Shown one piece after another: positions 43,267-53,072 of a DNA stretch of 64,000 nucleotides (the first letter of the stretch is position 1; each line of letters opens with the position of its first letter). Both the position numbers and the translations under genes were made by a program. Below the pieces are notes generated by a model, which was given only the letters and a program-made list of their open reading frames with translations, ran no database searches and was not told the DNA's origin. The stretch spans positions 1 through 64,000 of the forward strand of contig JAFYZH010000038.1 of assembly GCA_017548765.1 (NCBI GenBank). The letters run 5' to 3'. The DNA is from Lachnospiraceae bacterium (GTDB taxonomy: Bacteria > Bacillota > Clostridia > Lachnospirales > Lachnospiraceae).

Positions 43267-44421
43267 TCAAAACCGCCACTTGGAGATAAAGAATCCGGGT
43301 AGTACAACAAATGCAAAAAACAGCAATGATATCGCGGTAAATACCTTCAGGAAATCCTTACCTTTTCCGGGGTATTCGCGTACGTAGATGCGATAGTTGA
43401 TGACTGAGGCCAATGATCCGATGATCGAGCATAATCCTGCGGTATCAACGCCGTACAAAAGCCCTGCTACGTTCGTCGAGAACGGGAACAGTACGATGGA
43501 TGCCGGGACGTTCGAGATCACCTGACTGAGCAAAATGCCCCACCAATATTCATTTTCCGCGACAGCGCCCGAAAGTGCATTCGCGATCGAAGGGTTTTCG
43601 GTGATGGACGCCGAAAAAACAAAGAAGCAAAGGAAGGTCAAAAGCAGCACGTAGTCCGTCTTTAAGAAGATCCTGCGGTCGATAAAGAACACGGCGACTG
43701 CGACAAAGGCCGTCACATACGGCCAGTACTCGGTACGCGTCACGATCGTGGCGAGTACGACAGCAAAGAGGGCCAGATAGAGGCGCCGATAGATCGCTCT
43801 CTCCTTCAGCAGTGGCTTGAAAAAGGACGCTTCTGCACTGTCGTCCGACGGTCGTGAACTCTCATGTGGATCTTTACGGTACAGGAAACAGATAAACACG
43901 ATCAACAAGACGCCGGACATTAAAAACAGCGGCGACATATGCAGGATGAACTGCTGTACCGACACACCCGAGCGGCTGTAGATGAACAGGTTCTGCGGAC
44001 TACCGAACGGCATCAAAAGGGAGCCGCGGATGGCTGCGATATTTTCAAAGGTCAGCACAGGCAGGATGTATTGCTCGCGTCCGGCATAACGAAACAGCGT
44101 GATGGTCAGCGGAACGAAGATCAGCAAGGACACATCATTGGTCACAAACATCGACGTGAAGAAAACTCCGAAGACCAGAAACAGGGACAGTGCCCGCATG
44201 GTCTTGAATCGCACGGAGAACTTCATAAGCGGCTGGAAGATGTTTTCTTTTTTGAAGGCTTCCAGGACCGTCAGCATCATGAACAACGTTCCGAGCGTGC
44301 GCCAGTCGATCTTACTGAACGTCTCCTTACCTGGCGGCGTGATGATCAGGGAGATCAATGCCGCGATCACGGCCACGGTGAGCATGAGTTCTTTTTTTAT
44401 CAGTTTTATAAACGACTTCAT
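43267..44421 (-). CDS. SLC13/ArsB-type anion permease
   Basis: A 384-residue membrane protein with 10-11 helices. Signature segments: TLFMMLTVLEAFKKENIF in the first half and GSLLMPFGSPQNLFIYS, the substrate-loop motif of the citrate/ArsB/NhaD superfamily. A charged cytoplasmic loop is centred near residue 190 (DPHESSRPSDDSAEASFF). Substrate unknown; dicarboxylates, sulfate or sodium ions are all possible. It follows the lipoprotein gene by 14 bp. Confidence 0.85.
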   Translation of the reverse strand: MKSFIKLIKKELMLTVAVIAALISLIITPPGKETFSKIDWRTLGTLFMMLTVLEAFKKENIFQPLMKFSVRFKTMRALSLFLVFGVFFTSMFVTNDVSLLIFVPLTITLFRYAGREQYILPVLTFENIAAIRGSLLMPFGSPQNLFIYSRSGVSVQQFILHMSPLFLMSGVLLIVFICFLYRKDPHESSRPSDDSAEASFFKPLLKERAIYRRLYLALFAVVLATIVTRTEYWPYVTAFVAVAVFFIDRRIFLKTDYVLLLTFLCFFVFSASITENPSIANALSGAVAENEYWWGILLSQVISNVPASIVLFPFSTNVAGLLYGVDTAGLCSIIGSLASVINYRIYVREYPGKGKDFLKVFTAISLLFFAFVVLPGFFISKWRF

Positions 44422-44435
44422 GTTTCAGCTCTCGC

Positions 44436-45341
44436 TCACTTTCCCAGGATCGACTCTCCGAGTCTCAAACGCACATAGTTTCCGAAGTTCGGTCCTACCC
44501 AGATCAGAACGCAGACATGACCATCCTGAATGTAGAAATCATACTGGTGGTTCTCATCTTTTGCGACGGTCGTGTTTTTGCTGTACAGACTCGCCAGCTG
44601 CTCGTCCGAGAATCTGCGGAACACATCTTCGGAGCCTGAGATCACCTGATACTTTCCTTCCGTGATATCCTTAACGACCTGGTCCATTCCGTAAACATCG
44701 GCCAATGTAAAGATCTTTCCGGTACGTCTCTCCAGGGTCACTGCGCTCTTATTCTCATCGTACTCACGATACTGGCCCTGGTCCGCATCCAAATGATGCA
44801 CCTGACGGGTCATAAAGTACGAAAGCAATTCATCATTTTCCGTCATCACCTCGTAATACGATGTGATCTCCAGGTTCCGCAACTCGAGAGTTCCGCGGAA
44901 GCCGCCCTCTGAATGGTTTACGATGTTATCATTGATCTGCTTATACAGCGTTTTATTCTTTGTGTATACCTGCGGCACCAGAAGGCTCGCGTAAAAATTC
45001 TCCTCCGGATTATCGTAATGATATACAAAATCAAAGATCGAGAATTCAACATGTTTCTGGTATTCGGAGATGTCACGTGTCGACTGTAAAGGATCCGACG
45101 TCTCCGCAGGAGCTTCCGTGACGGGCACCTTCGTCTGCCACTCTGTTTCATCGGGAAGTGTAACATCGATGGCGGTGGTCGTTTCCTCATTCTGAAGCGT
45201 CGTCGCCGCCTGCGTATCCTCGATATTCTGCGTAGTCTCTACATTTGCCGTAGTCTTCTGATCCGCCGGCAACAGTTTGTCACACCCGGTCACTCCGAAA
45301 ATGCAGGCACACAACATAACCCCCAATAACTTCTTTTTCAT
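44436..45341 (-). CDS. Lipoprotein with DUF3298/RsiV-like domain
   Basis: A 301-residue lipoprotein from ATG 45341 (MKKKLLG), with GAGGTGG upstream; the longer open frame into the 5' region is not used. Lipobox VTGC at residue about 20. A Thr/Glu-rich linker spans about 25-75. The C-terminal part has YKQINDNIVNHSEGG, then SYYEVMTENDELLSYFMT and AVTLERRTGKIFTLADVY, the pattern of DUF3298 as in anti-sigma factor RsiV and PdaC. RsiV binds lysozyme, but no sigma factor is adjacent here. Extracellular, anchored to the membrane. Confidence 0.8.
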   Translation of the reverse strand: MKKKLLGVMLCACIFGVTGCDKLLPADQKTTANVETTQNIEDTQAATTLQNEETTTAIDVTLPDETEWQTKVPVTEAPAETSDPLQSTRDISEYQKHVEFSIFDFVYHYDNPEENFYASLLVPQVYTKNKTLYKQINDNIVNHSEGGFRGTLELRNLEITSYYEVMTENDELLSYFMTRQVHHLDADQGQYREYDENKSAVTLERRTGKIFTLADVYGMDQVVKDITEGKYQVISGSEDVFRRFSDEQLASLYSKNTTVAKDENHQYDFYIQDGHVCVLIWVGPNFGNYVRLRLGESILGK

Positions 45342-45416
45342 AACCCACCTCATGGTAAATAATCTATAATTCATACGGTCATCCGCAGGTTCAGACCACA
45401 CAGAAAACCACATTAC

Positions 45417-45422
45417 ATTATA
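45417..45422 (-). promoter_or_regulatory. Extended -10 promoter for the lipoprotein gene
   Basis: Minus strand TGTTATAAT (TG-N-TATAAT). No good -35 hexamer is found. Confidence 0.55.
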
Positions 45423-45505
45423 ACACAAAACGCGCACAAATACTACTGGAAAATAAGTCCGTGCGCGCCGCCCCGGCTTAAGGTCACCGGCCTGCATTTT
45501 CCGAG

Positions 45506-45532
45506 CAAAAAAGGCGGGCCCGAAGGCCCGCC
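45506..45532 (-). terminator. Terminator of the GH94 gene
   Basis: Minus strand: GGCGGGCC-TTCG-GGCCCGCC followed by TTTTTT. Confidence 0.93.
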
Positions 45533-45559
45533 CTATATACCGCAAAAGCGGCAAAACGA

Positions 45560-47962
45560 TTACATTTTCAAAACCACTTCGGTCTCTGCGGTCAGCATCT
45601 CCTCCGGAATGTAGTTATCCGGAAGCACCTTACCATTCACAGTGAGGCTCTTGTAGCCACTCTGCGCTCCGTCCGGATTCTCGATCCGAATGGTCAGTTT
45701 CTTACCGCGGAAGTTCTTAAAGATGGTGACCTCTTTCCACTCCGAGGAAATGGAAGGTGCCACACGCAGTCCGTGAAGGTCAGGACGCATACCGAGGATA
45801 CCCTCAACGCAGCCTACCATTACGGTCGATGCGGTTCCCGTCAGCCAGTGTACATGCGAACGTCCTTCGAACGGGCTCTCGACCGACTCGGTGAACTGTC
45901 CATGTACGTACGGCTCCAGGCGACGGATCTCTGCCTTATCGTTCATGGTCGAAGGCGAGCTCTCCTTGAAGTACTCATAAGCGCGATCGCCGTGTCCCAT
46001 CAAAGCCTCTGCCAGGATGATCCATCCCTGCGGCTGTGAGAAGATACCACCGTTCTCCTTCGTGGAACCATTGAACAACAGGGCCAATGCTCCGTCGAAT
46101 GCGTGCTCATGGTACGAGGATGCCATAACGCGGCAGCCGTAAGCGGTGTTGAGTTCGCGGTGTACGGACTCCAGTGCCAGCTCAGCCTGCTCCTTCGATG
46201 CAAGTCCGCTGATAACAGCCCAGGACTGCGGGTTCAGCCACATGCTTGCTTCCGGATCGTTCTTCGAACCGATGACCTGACCATCCTCCTTGAAGCCACG
46301 GATGAAACGGTCGTCTTCCCAGCACAGACCTGCGAGAAGATCACGCAGTTCAGCCTGTGTTTTATTCAGGTATGCCAGATACTCGGTATCCTTCTTTTCT
46401 TCTGCATACTCTTTCATTACGGTAAATGCATAATACAACTGGAACGCTACGAAGGTAGATTCACCCTTCTTACCCAGACGCAGGCAGTCATTCCAGTCGG
46501 CGTGAAGTCCGGCAGGCATGCCATGATTACCCAGACGCTCCATCGAGAAATTGATGGCTCTCTTCAGATGGTCGTAAACGGTACCCTCGTCGCGGTTTGC
46601 ATAAGGGATGACCTCATCGATAAATGCGGTGTCGCCCGTCTCACCCAGATACTTCTTAATGGTCGGGAAGAGCCACAGAGCATCATCCGCGCGATATGCG
46701 GGATGGCCGGTCGCGGTCACATAGGAAGCATCGTCCGGTGTGTCCTCATGTCCTGCATTGTGGTCGAACTTAACGAGCGGAAGTCCGCCGCCGTTGTCTA
46801 CCTGAGCGGAAAGCATGAAACGGATCTTCTCGCAGGCAGCAGCCGGATCCAAATGGATCACGCCCTGGATATCCTGAACGGTATCACGATAGCCGTAACC
46901 ATTACGAAGTCCGCAGTAGATGAAGGAAGCCGCACGGGACCAGATGAAGGTCATGAAGCACTGATAAGCATTCCATGTATTGATCATTGCGTTGAAGTTT
47001 TCATCCGGTGTCTTTACCTGGAAGTTATCCAGTTTGGAGTACCAGTACTTCTTCAGCACGCTAAGCTCCTCTTCTGCCTTCGCGGGATCAGCGTAACCCT
47101 GCAGAAGCTGCTCCGCCTCTTTGTCATTATACTGACCAAGCAGGAATACGATCTCCTTCGACTCGCCGGGCGCCAGTGTGATCTTCGTGGTCAATGCTGC
47201 GCACGCGTTGTCGTTGTAGTTGAGGTGATTTCCCAGGTCGCCGGTCTCAACGCCGATCGGGTTTCTGTAACTGCGGTAGCTGCCCAGGAAGGCTGCCTTA
47301 TCGCCGCAGTAAGAACTTACGGGAGAACCGATCATACCGAGGAAACGCTCGCGTCCTGTGGTCGAATGATCCTTACGCGCTGCATCCGTACAGTTCTCAT
47401 TGATCGTCTGAACGATCTTATTGCCGTAGAAATAGGTGCGTGTGATAAACAATGTGTACTGCAGGTTTACGAGGTCGTTCTCGTAGTTGCTCTCATTGGT
47501 GAACTCGGCAAATCCGGTCGCAGCGATAGTGCGTGTGCGATCCGAAGTATTTGTCAATTTCAGTTTCCAAACTTCATAGGTCTTATCCAGAGGAACGTAG
47601 TACAGGACCTCCGATGCGATCTGTGCGTACTTCGCAGACATACGTGTGTAAGCCAGACCATGACGGCACTCGCTCTCGTAGTCCTTCAGATCCTTACCTA
47701 CCGGCTGCCAGGATGCCGACCAGTAATCACCGGTCTCCTCATCACGAAGGTAGATATACCTTCCGGGAGTGTCATCTTCGTTGAAATGATAACGGATGAT
47801 ACGACCCTTCGCGCCGCTCTTTACAAAACTGTAACCGCCGGCGTTGTTGGAGATGATCGCACCGTACTCCGGGGAACCCAAATAGTTCGCCCAAGGTGCA
47901 GGCGTGTCCGGACGTGTGATCACGTACTCTTTGTTTGTTTCATCAAAATAACCGTACTTCAT
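45560..47962 (-). CDS. GH94 cellobiose phosphorylase
   Basis: An 800-residue glycoside phosphorylase, cytoplasmic, cleaving cellobiose with phosphate to glucose 1-phosphate and glucose. The start MKYGYFDETNKEYVITRPDTPAPWANYLGS and the segment GGYSFVKSGAKGRIIRY match cellobiose phosphorylases. The general acid Asp is in LHADWNDCLRLG (about residue 485). Length equals characterised cellobiose phosphorylases, and lacks the extra N-terminal domain of cyclic beta-glucan synthases. Monocistronic, with an operator-like inverted repeat just downstream of the promoter and its own terminator; no transporter or LacI gene is adjacent. Closely related specificities (cellobionate, chitobiose) are less likely but not excluded. 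Confidence 0.92.
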   Translation of the reverse strand: MKYGYFDETNKEYVITRPDTPAPWANYLGSPEYGAIISNNAGGYSFVKSGAKGRIIRYHFNEDDTPGRYIYLRDEETGDYWSASWQPVGKDLKDYESECRHGLAYTRMSAKYAQIASEVLYYVPLDKTYEVWKLKLTNTSDRTRTIAATGFAEFTNESNYENDLVNLQYTLFITRTYFYGNKIVQTINENCTDAARKDHSTTGRERFLGMIGSPVSSYCGDKAAFLGSYRSYRNPIGVETGDLGNHLNYNDNACAALTTKITLAPGESKEIVFLLGQYNDKEAEQLLQGYADPAKAEEELSVLKKYWYSKLDNFQVKTPDENFNAMINTWNAYQCFMTFIWSRAASFIYCGLRNGYGYRDTVQDIQGVIHLDPAAACEKIRFMLSAQVDNGGGLPLVKFDHNAGHEDTPDDASYVTATGHPAYRADDALWLFPTIKKYLGETGDTAFIDEVIPYANRDEGTVYDHLKRAINFSMERLGNHGMPAGLHADWNDCLRLGKKGESTFVAFQLYYAFTVMKEYAEEKKDTEYLAYLNKTQAELRDLLAGLCWEDDRFIRGFKEDGQVIGSKNDPEASMWLNPQSWAVISGLASKEQAELALESVHRELNTAYGCRVMASSYHEHAFDGALALLFNGSTKENGGIFSQPQGWIILAEALMGHGDRAYEYFKESSPSTMNDKAEIRRLEPYVHGQFTESVESPFEGRSHVHWLTGTASTVMVGCVEGILGMRPDLHGLRVAPSISSEWKEVTIFKNFRGKKLTIRIENPDGAQSGYKSLTVNGKVLPDNYIPEEMLTAETEVVLKM

Positions 47963-48008
47963 AGTTATCCCAGACTCCTTTTTATTCTTTCGTTCTTGCT
48001 CTATTCGT

Positions 48009-48024
48009 TCGAGTTAACACTCGA
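48009..48024. promoter_or_regulatory. Operator-like inverted repeat for GH94
   Basis: TCGAGT-TAAC-ACTCGA, 14 bp downstream of the -10 box and therefore just after the transcription start. A repressor here would block elongation. Confidence 0.5.
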
Positions 48025-48038
48025 TCACAATTGTAATC

Positions 48039-48067
48039 AGTATAGCAACGGAAAGGATCAAAAACAA
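48039..48067 (-). promoter_or_regulatory. Sigma-A promoter for GH94
   Basis: Minus strand: TTGTTT, 17 bp, TATACT. Confidence 0.75.
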
Positions 48068-48100
48068 TGTGCTTTTCAAGCCTAAAAATGCAGGATTTTA

Positions 48101-49804
48101 TCATTCCCCATCCCATTTTTGGTCTTCCATGCCATCCAAAAACTCACGGAATTCTTCGCGTGCTTTTTCGATCTTCGTGCGGTCCTGTTTATCCAGGACC
48201 TGTTCGAAGCGTTGCAGTTCGTGGTCAATGAGTCTTCTCGCATCTCCGATGCTTTCCTCGTAAAGTCTCTCGCCGCGGAACAACAGGAGTTTGTTTTCCT
48301 CTTCTTCGCGGGGGTGGATCTTCAGGGATGCCAGTTCCTCAAAGCGTGCATCGATCTCCTCATCGGTCATCGTGACATCATCCTTCTTCAGAACGATCCT
48401 CTTCGTCTCTCCGGTAGAAACGACCTTTACCACGACTTCCAGGATACTGTTGATGTCGTAAGTATAGGTGATGTCGATGGCTTCCTCGCCGGCCTTCTTA
48501 CGCGGCACAGGAACCTCCACTTCACCGAGCTTCATATTATTCTTAGAGAAACGGCTCTCGCCCTGCAGGATCTCCACGCGGATGACACGCTGCATGTCGC
48601 TCGCCGTGTACAGGCGTTCGGTACGCGACACCGGAATGACGGTGTTACGCTCGATGATCGGGAAGAAATGTCCCGCCTCCATGAAGCCGCCCTCACGTCC
48701 GACGACCACGTCGGTTCCGAGAGTGAACGGGCAGACATCCGTCATAACGATCTCGCGGATCGCCTCGTTACGTTCCTTCATCGCGCCCTGGATGGCTGCG
48801 CCGAGGGCTACGACCTCATCCGGGTTCAGCGACACATTCGGGAATCGGCCGAACAGCTTCGTCACGAATTTGCGGACAATGCTCATCTTCGTCGCTCCGC
48901 CGACTAAAACGACCTCGCTGATCTCCGACAGGCGGATGTTCGCATCCTTCAGGCTACGCTCGATCGGCCGACGAAGCTGCGCGAGCAAAAGCTGGCAGTT
49001 CTTCTCATATTCGTCCTCGGTGATCTTGCACTCCTGTACCTCTTCGCCGATCTTCGCCTTCATCGTGACCTCACGTCCGTCGGAAAACTCCTTCTTCGCG
49101 ATCTCCGCCTGACGACGGATATGAAGCAAAGTCTTAGCATCAAGTTCCTTCTCATCCAGTTTGCATTTGTTGAGGAAAATGTGATACAAGATCGTGGTGA
49201 AATCCTCGCCGCCCAGGAAGTTATCGCCTGCGACCGCGCGGACCTGCATCACGCTTTTATACTTCTCCAAAATGGATACGTCAAACGTACCGCCGCCTAA
49301 GTCGAATACGAGGAAACGGGTCTTCTCTGCCTTCTCATGCAGACCATACGAGATCGCAGCGGCGGTGGGCTCACTGATCATTCGCTCGACCTTCAGTCCG
49401 GCCAGTTCACCGGCCCGCTTCGTCGCACGTCTCTGCGCGTCATTGAAATACGCAGGAACGCTGATGACGGCCTCTTCCACCTTCTGTCCCAAATAGACTT
49501 CTGCATCTTCCTTAAGGGAACGCAAGATAAACGAAGACAGATCCTCGGATGTGTATTTCTTCCCGGCCAGTTCGTATTCCTTCGTCGTACCCATGCTGCG
49601 TTTGAAGACCTCTGCCGTATCCAGCGGATGCAGAGCCTTGCGCTCCAGAGCCGTCTTGCCGATGTATACATTGCCCTCCTCATCCACACTCACCACCGAG
49701 GGAGTAAGGTTCTCCCCCAGGCGGTTCGGGATGATCTTCGGACCGTTCTCCGTGTAATATGCCACCAACGAATTCGTGGTGCCTAAATCAATTCCTAAAA
49801 TCAT
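48101..49804 (-). CDS. HscC-like Hsp70 chaperone
   Basis: A 567-residue Hsp70. ATPase motifs: [14 protein letters not shown] (1-16), [48 protein letters not shown] and VLVGGATKM. The substrate domain is short and ends [14 protein letters not shown], lacking the long lid and EEVD-like tail of DnaK, so the size and end fit HscC (about 556). It begins as ATGA over the stop of the J-like/TPR gene, so both are translated together. HscC in E. coli works with atypical J proteins DjlB and DjlC; the upstream gene would be the partner here. No grpE, dnaJ or hrcA is near, so it is not the housekeeping dnaK. Confidence 0.9.
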   Translation of the reverse strand: MILGIDLGTTNSLVAYYTENGPKIIPNRLGENLTPSVVSVDEEGNVYIGKTALERKALHPLDTAEVFKRSMGTTKEYELAGKKYTSEDLSSFILRSLKEDAEVYLGQKVEEAVISVPAYFNDAQRRATKRAGELAGLKVERMISEPTAAAISYGLHEKAEKTRFLVFDLGGGTFDVSILEKYKSVMQVRAVAGDNFLGGEDFTTILYHIFLNKCKLDEKELDAKTLLHIRRQAEIAKKEFSDGREVTMKAKIGEEVQECKITEDEYEKNCQLLLAQLRRPIERSLKDANIRLSEISEVVLVGGATKMSIVRKFVTKLFGRFPNVSLNPDEVVALGAAIQGAMKERNEAIREIVMTDVCPFTLGTDVVVGREGGFMEAGHFFPIIERNTVIPVSRTERLYTASDMQRVIRVEILQGESRFSKNNMKLGEVEVPVPRKKAGEEAIDITYTYDINSILEVVVKVVSTGETKRIVLKKDDVTMTDEEIDARFEELASLKIHPREEEENKLLLFRGERLYEESIGDARRLIDHELQRFEQVLDKQDRTKIEKAREEFREFLDGMEDQKWDGE

Positions 49805-52800
49805 AACTTACCTCCGAGTCCTGCAAAAACGGCGAAATCGTTCTTACAGTTCTCATATGCTTTTGCAAAATGAACCATCGCGGTGTTCTTATCATTATCC
49901 GCCTGCGCGAGCAATGCTTTCACCAGATCCACCTCGTAGCAGCCGCTCTCCCGGCAGAAATCACAGATCGGTGCATTCTCCATTTCCGTGAGATATTCCC
50001 GGGTCTTCGAGTACTGGCCGCGCAGATACGCGCACATCGCCAGCTGGAAGAACGAGTGTCTGCGCGACTGATAATCGTTCAGGTTCTTCTGCTCCTTCTG
50101 TTCCAAAACACGCAGGACTTCGTCCATCTTTGCTTCGGATCCCAACTTCTTGTAACAAAATGCCAGGGGCAATGTATTTCCGGAACGGTACTCCTTATGG
50201 AATTCTTCCCATACAGACACCGCCTGCTTATATTTGCCGCGGAGCATGAGCACACGCGCATATGCACGATATGCGCCGCCGTCCTTCTTGTAATCCTTTG
50301 CCAGGCTCATCTCCAGGATCATCAGGTTCTGCTTCTTCAGGATCGCCCTCACGCAAGTGCTATAGTAGGTGTTCGGAAACTTCTTCAGCATTTTTTCCGC
50401 ACGTTCCGTATAGCCTGCGGTCGTGTAGGCCTCCAACATCGTTTCGGATACCGTCTCATCGTCGATAAGTCCCAAATTCTTCGCTTCGATGACCGTTTTC
50501 TCCATCTGATCCATATCATGCAGACGGCTGTAGCAACGTGCCAGATAACGGTAGAAGATCTTCGGAACGTGACCTTCCGATACGAGGATCGCCTTCTGCA
50601 AGAGGCTGATCGCTTCTTCCAGATGGTTCGACGCCATGTAAATACGCGCACGGTTGTAGTATGAATAGCCATTGCCCGGATCCAGATCGCAAGCCTTCTC
50701 GAAATCGTCGGCCGCTTCCTGTTCGAAGCCCAGGCGGAAGTTCATAAGCCCGCGTGAGATCGCATAATAGGAAGACGGATCGACATCCATCTGCAGACTG
50801 TATTCGGCCAATGCACCTTCATAATCCCCGCTGTCCTCCAGGACCTCACCGAGATTACCGTGGAGCATGTAATGATCCGGAACGATCTTACGTACCTCTT
50901 CCAGGTACTCTCTCGCCTTATCGTACTGATGCATTTCACGTGCGCAGGCCGAAAGACGGAACAGCGGATTCACGTTTTCCTTATCCATGTCTCTGGAGAT
51001 CTCGAAGAACCGGATCGCGTTCTCGTACTCGTGCTTTTCGAAGTAGACATTTCCCGTGAAGAAGAAGTATCTCGGCGATTCCGGCTTAAGTTCGCGGGCC
51101 TTCTCCAACGCCTTCAACGCGTCATCATACTCATCGCGGTAATAGTGAACGAGAGCCTTCTCGTGGTATACCTGGTCCTTCTGCTGAACGTCGTTCTTCT
51201 CTTCGTCCTCCATATCCGACGCAGCCTGGTTGATGATCGCAAGCGCGCCGTCAAAGTCCTTTTTTCTACGAAGGATCTTCGACTGATAAACCTTGATCCA
51301 CGTACTCGGAACTTCCCGCTTCAGGAAGTCGTTCAAAACATCCTCCATCGCCTCGTAAGCGTCAACCTCTTCATACAGCGACATCAGGTCGATATAAGGT
51401 CTTACATAATACGGGCAATAATAGATCGCGTCGGAATATGCGCGGATCGCGTCCTTATATTGATGCATGCACTGCAGGGCATAGCCCATCTGCAGATATG
51501 CATCGTAGTTGTTCTGCTCAACATTGACCGCCTTTTCGGCATAGTCGACCGCTTCCTCGAACTGCTTCATGCGGTTGAGGATCATGGAACGCTGGGTAAA
51601 GCACATACCGGTATCGTCGTCCCGCTCGATCAGCGCCGTGTTTTTGATCGCGATCTCATTGTATTCGAGCGCCCGTTCCAAAGCGATCGGATTTCCGAAC
51701 TTCTCGTCGGTCTCGAGGTCGCATTCGGCAACGAAATAATAGGACAATGCACGACGGTCGTGGTTGCGGTCCATTACTTCCTTCGGGGCATCGTCATCCT
51801 TATGAACTTCGTAATCCTTTATCCAGGCCAGGAAATTATCCGCAGCCTTCTGGTATTCATCCTTCTGAAGGAGCACGCGACCGTACAGATAATGATAATC
51901 CATGATCATCGCGTCGGTCGGCACCGGCATCTCATCCAAGACCTTTAACGCGTCGTCAAACAAATAGTTCTGGTAGAGGCTCCAGATCAGTTCGATCGCA
52001 TTGGCCGTGTCGGCGGGATCCTCTGCAAACTTCGTCTGCATCTCCTCGATCAACTTCTCGTTGCACTGCGTAAGCAAAGCGTGCACATACGTATCAAAAC
52101 GGTTAATGCCCAGCAGGTCTTTAAACCGCTTCTTCGCATCCGCATAATCACCCTCATGCATGATGCACTCAGCCAGACCGAGCTTCGCCGAATAGAAATC
52201 CGGAGCGATCTCCAGTGTCTTCTCATACCACTCGCGTGCGGTCTCATAGTCCTCCGAACGGGAATGGATCTCCGCCATCATGATGCGGGCGATGCTCATA
52301 TCTTCGTATTCTTCGATGATCGGCTCCGCCTCGAACTTCGCGCGGTCGAACTCCTTCTTCAGGACCAGATAGCGCACGTGCTCGATCAGGCCGAACGGGT
52401 GGGTCAGGCCCATCGAAAACAACTCTTCAAACTGAGGTTCCAGATCTCCGGTATCCGGATTATTCATGGAACGATGGAGATGCAGGGCCATGTCAATATA
52501 CTTATCATACGGGTAGTCCCCGACTTCTTCGAATCTCGTGTAATCGAGCGCATCCTCATAGTGCGCATTATTCACGCAATACTCCAGGAAATCCCGCGGG
52601 AACTGCTCGGAAAGTTCATCGATCTTCTCATCGATGGAAAACGTCTCCACGATCACCTGCCAAACACTGTGCGGGATCAGGTAATGCCGCATCAGATACG
52701 CAAGGACCTTCTCGCGGATCGTTTCTTTCATATCCAGACGGACCACCACATCGCGTTCCATCAGTTGACGCCAGTTTTCGGGATCGATCCTCTTCTGGAA

Positions 52801-53049
52801 ATCCTTAAATACCGCGTCCAGATCCCGCATAAAGTTACCTTCTTCGGTATCGTCAAACTGCTCCTCCTGCTCTTCGGTTCCCTTACCGTCCGCGATCTTG
52901 ATAGCCTCCTCAAAAGCCGCACGAAGCTTCTGGAAACCTTCCGGATCATCCTCCGGGTTCACCTGCATCAGGCGTTCCATATAGGCTTCCTGGATCGCGT
53001 CCTTATCTTCGGTCTTTCCATCCAGACCCAATATCGCCCAAATATCCAT
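49801..53049 (-). CDS. J-like domain / TPR superhelix protein
   Basis: A 1082-residue cytoplasmic protein. Start at ATG 53049, with GGAGG 8 bases upstream. Residues 1-50 ([19 protein letters not shown], helix [10 protein letters not shown], then [19 protein letters not shown]) follow the J-domain plan, but the HPD tripeptide is NPE (31-33). From about residue 120 on, the protein is almost wholly TPR-like, about twenty helix-turn-helix repeats with A at position 8 and Y/F near 11 ([22 protein letters not shown] is typical). No transmembrane helix is seen. Its stop overlaps the Hsp70 start, so it is very probably the dedicated co-chaperone. The TPR part would present clients or a scaffold (inference). 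Confidence 0.85.
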   Translation of the reverse strand: MDIWAILGLDGKTEDKDAIQEAYMERLMQVNPEDDPEGFQKLRAAFEEAIKIADGKGTEEQEEQFDDTEEGNFMRDLDAVFKDFQKRIDPENWRQLMERDVVVRLDMKETIREKVLAYLMRHYLIPHSVWQVIVETFSIDEKIDELSEQFPRDFLEYCVNNAHYEDALDYTRFEEVGDYPYDKYIDMALHLHRSMNNPDTGDLEPQFEELFSMGLTHPFGLIEHVRYLVLKKEFDRAKFEAEPIIEEYEDMSIARIMMAEIHSRSEDYETAREWYEKTLEIAPDFYSAKLGLAECIMHEGDYADAKKRFKDLLGINRFDTYVHALLTQCNEKLIEEMQTKFAEDPADTANAIELIWSLYQNYLFDDALKVLDEMPVPTDAMIMDYHYLYGRVLLQKDEYQKAADNFLAWIKDYEVHKDDDAPKEVMDRNHDRRALSYYFVAECDLETDEKFGNPIALERALEYNEIAIKNTALIERDDDTGMCFTQRSMILNRMKQFEEAVDYAEKAVNVEQNNYDAYLQMGYALQCMHQYKDAIRAYSDAIYYCPYYVRPYIDLMSLYEEVDAYEAMEDVLNDFLKREVPSTWIKVYQSKILRRKKDFDGALAIINQAASDMEDEEKNDVQQKDQVYHEKALVHYYRDEYDDALKALEKARELKPESPRYFFFTGNVYFEKHEYENAIRFFEISRDMDKENVNPLFRLSACAREMHQYDKAREYLEEVRKIVPDHYMLHGNLGEVLEDSGDYEGALAEYSLQMDVDPSSYYAISRGLMNFRLGFEQEAADDFEKACDLDPGNGYSYYNRARIYMASNHLEEAISLLQKAILVSEGHVPKIFYRYLARCYSRLHDMDQMEKTVIEAKNLGLIDDETVSETMLEAYTTAGYTERAEKMLKKFPNTYYSTCVRAILKKQNLMILEMSLAKDYKKDGGAYRAYARVLMLRGKYKQAVSVWEEFHKEYRSGNTLPLAFCYKKLGSEAKMDEVLRVLEQKEQKNLNDYQSRRHSFFQLAMCAYLRGQYSKTREYLTEMENAPICDFCRESGCYEVDLVKALLAQADNDKNTAMVHFAKAYENCKNDFAVFAGLGGKL

Positions 53050-53072
53050 CCTTAATTCCTCCATCCTCTATA

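Noticed and set aside
46103..48085. 660-codon plus-strand open frame opposite GH94
   Set aside because: Antisense shadow of a well-conserved gene, with no ribosome site and a composition unlike real proteins here.
48101..49804. Housekeeping dnaK
   Set aside because: Short C-terminus and no grpE, dnaJ, hrcA or CIRCE nearby; HscC-like is the better fit.
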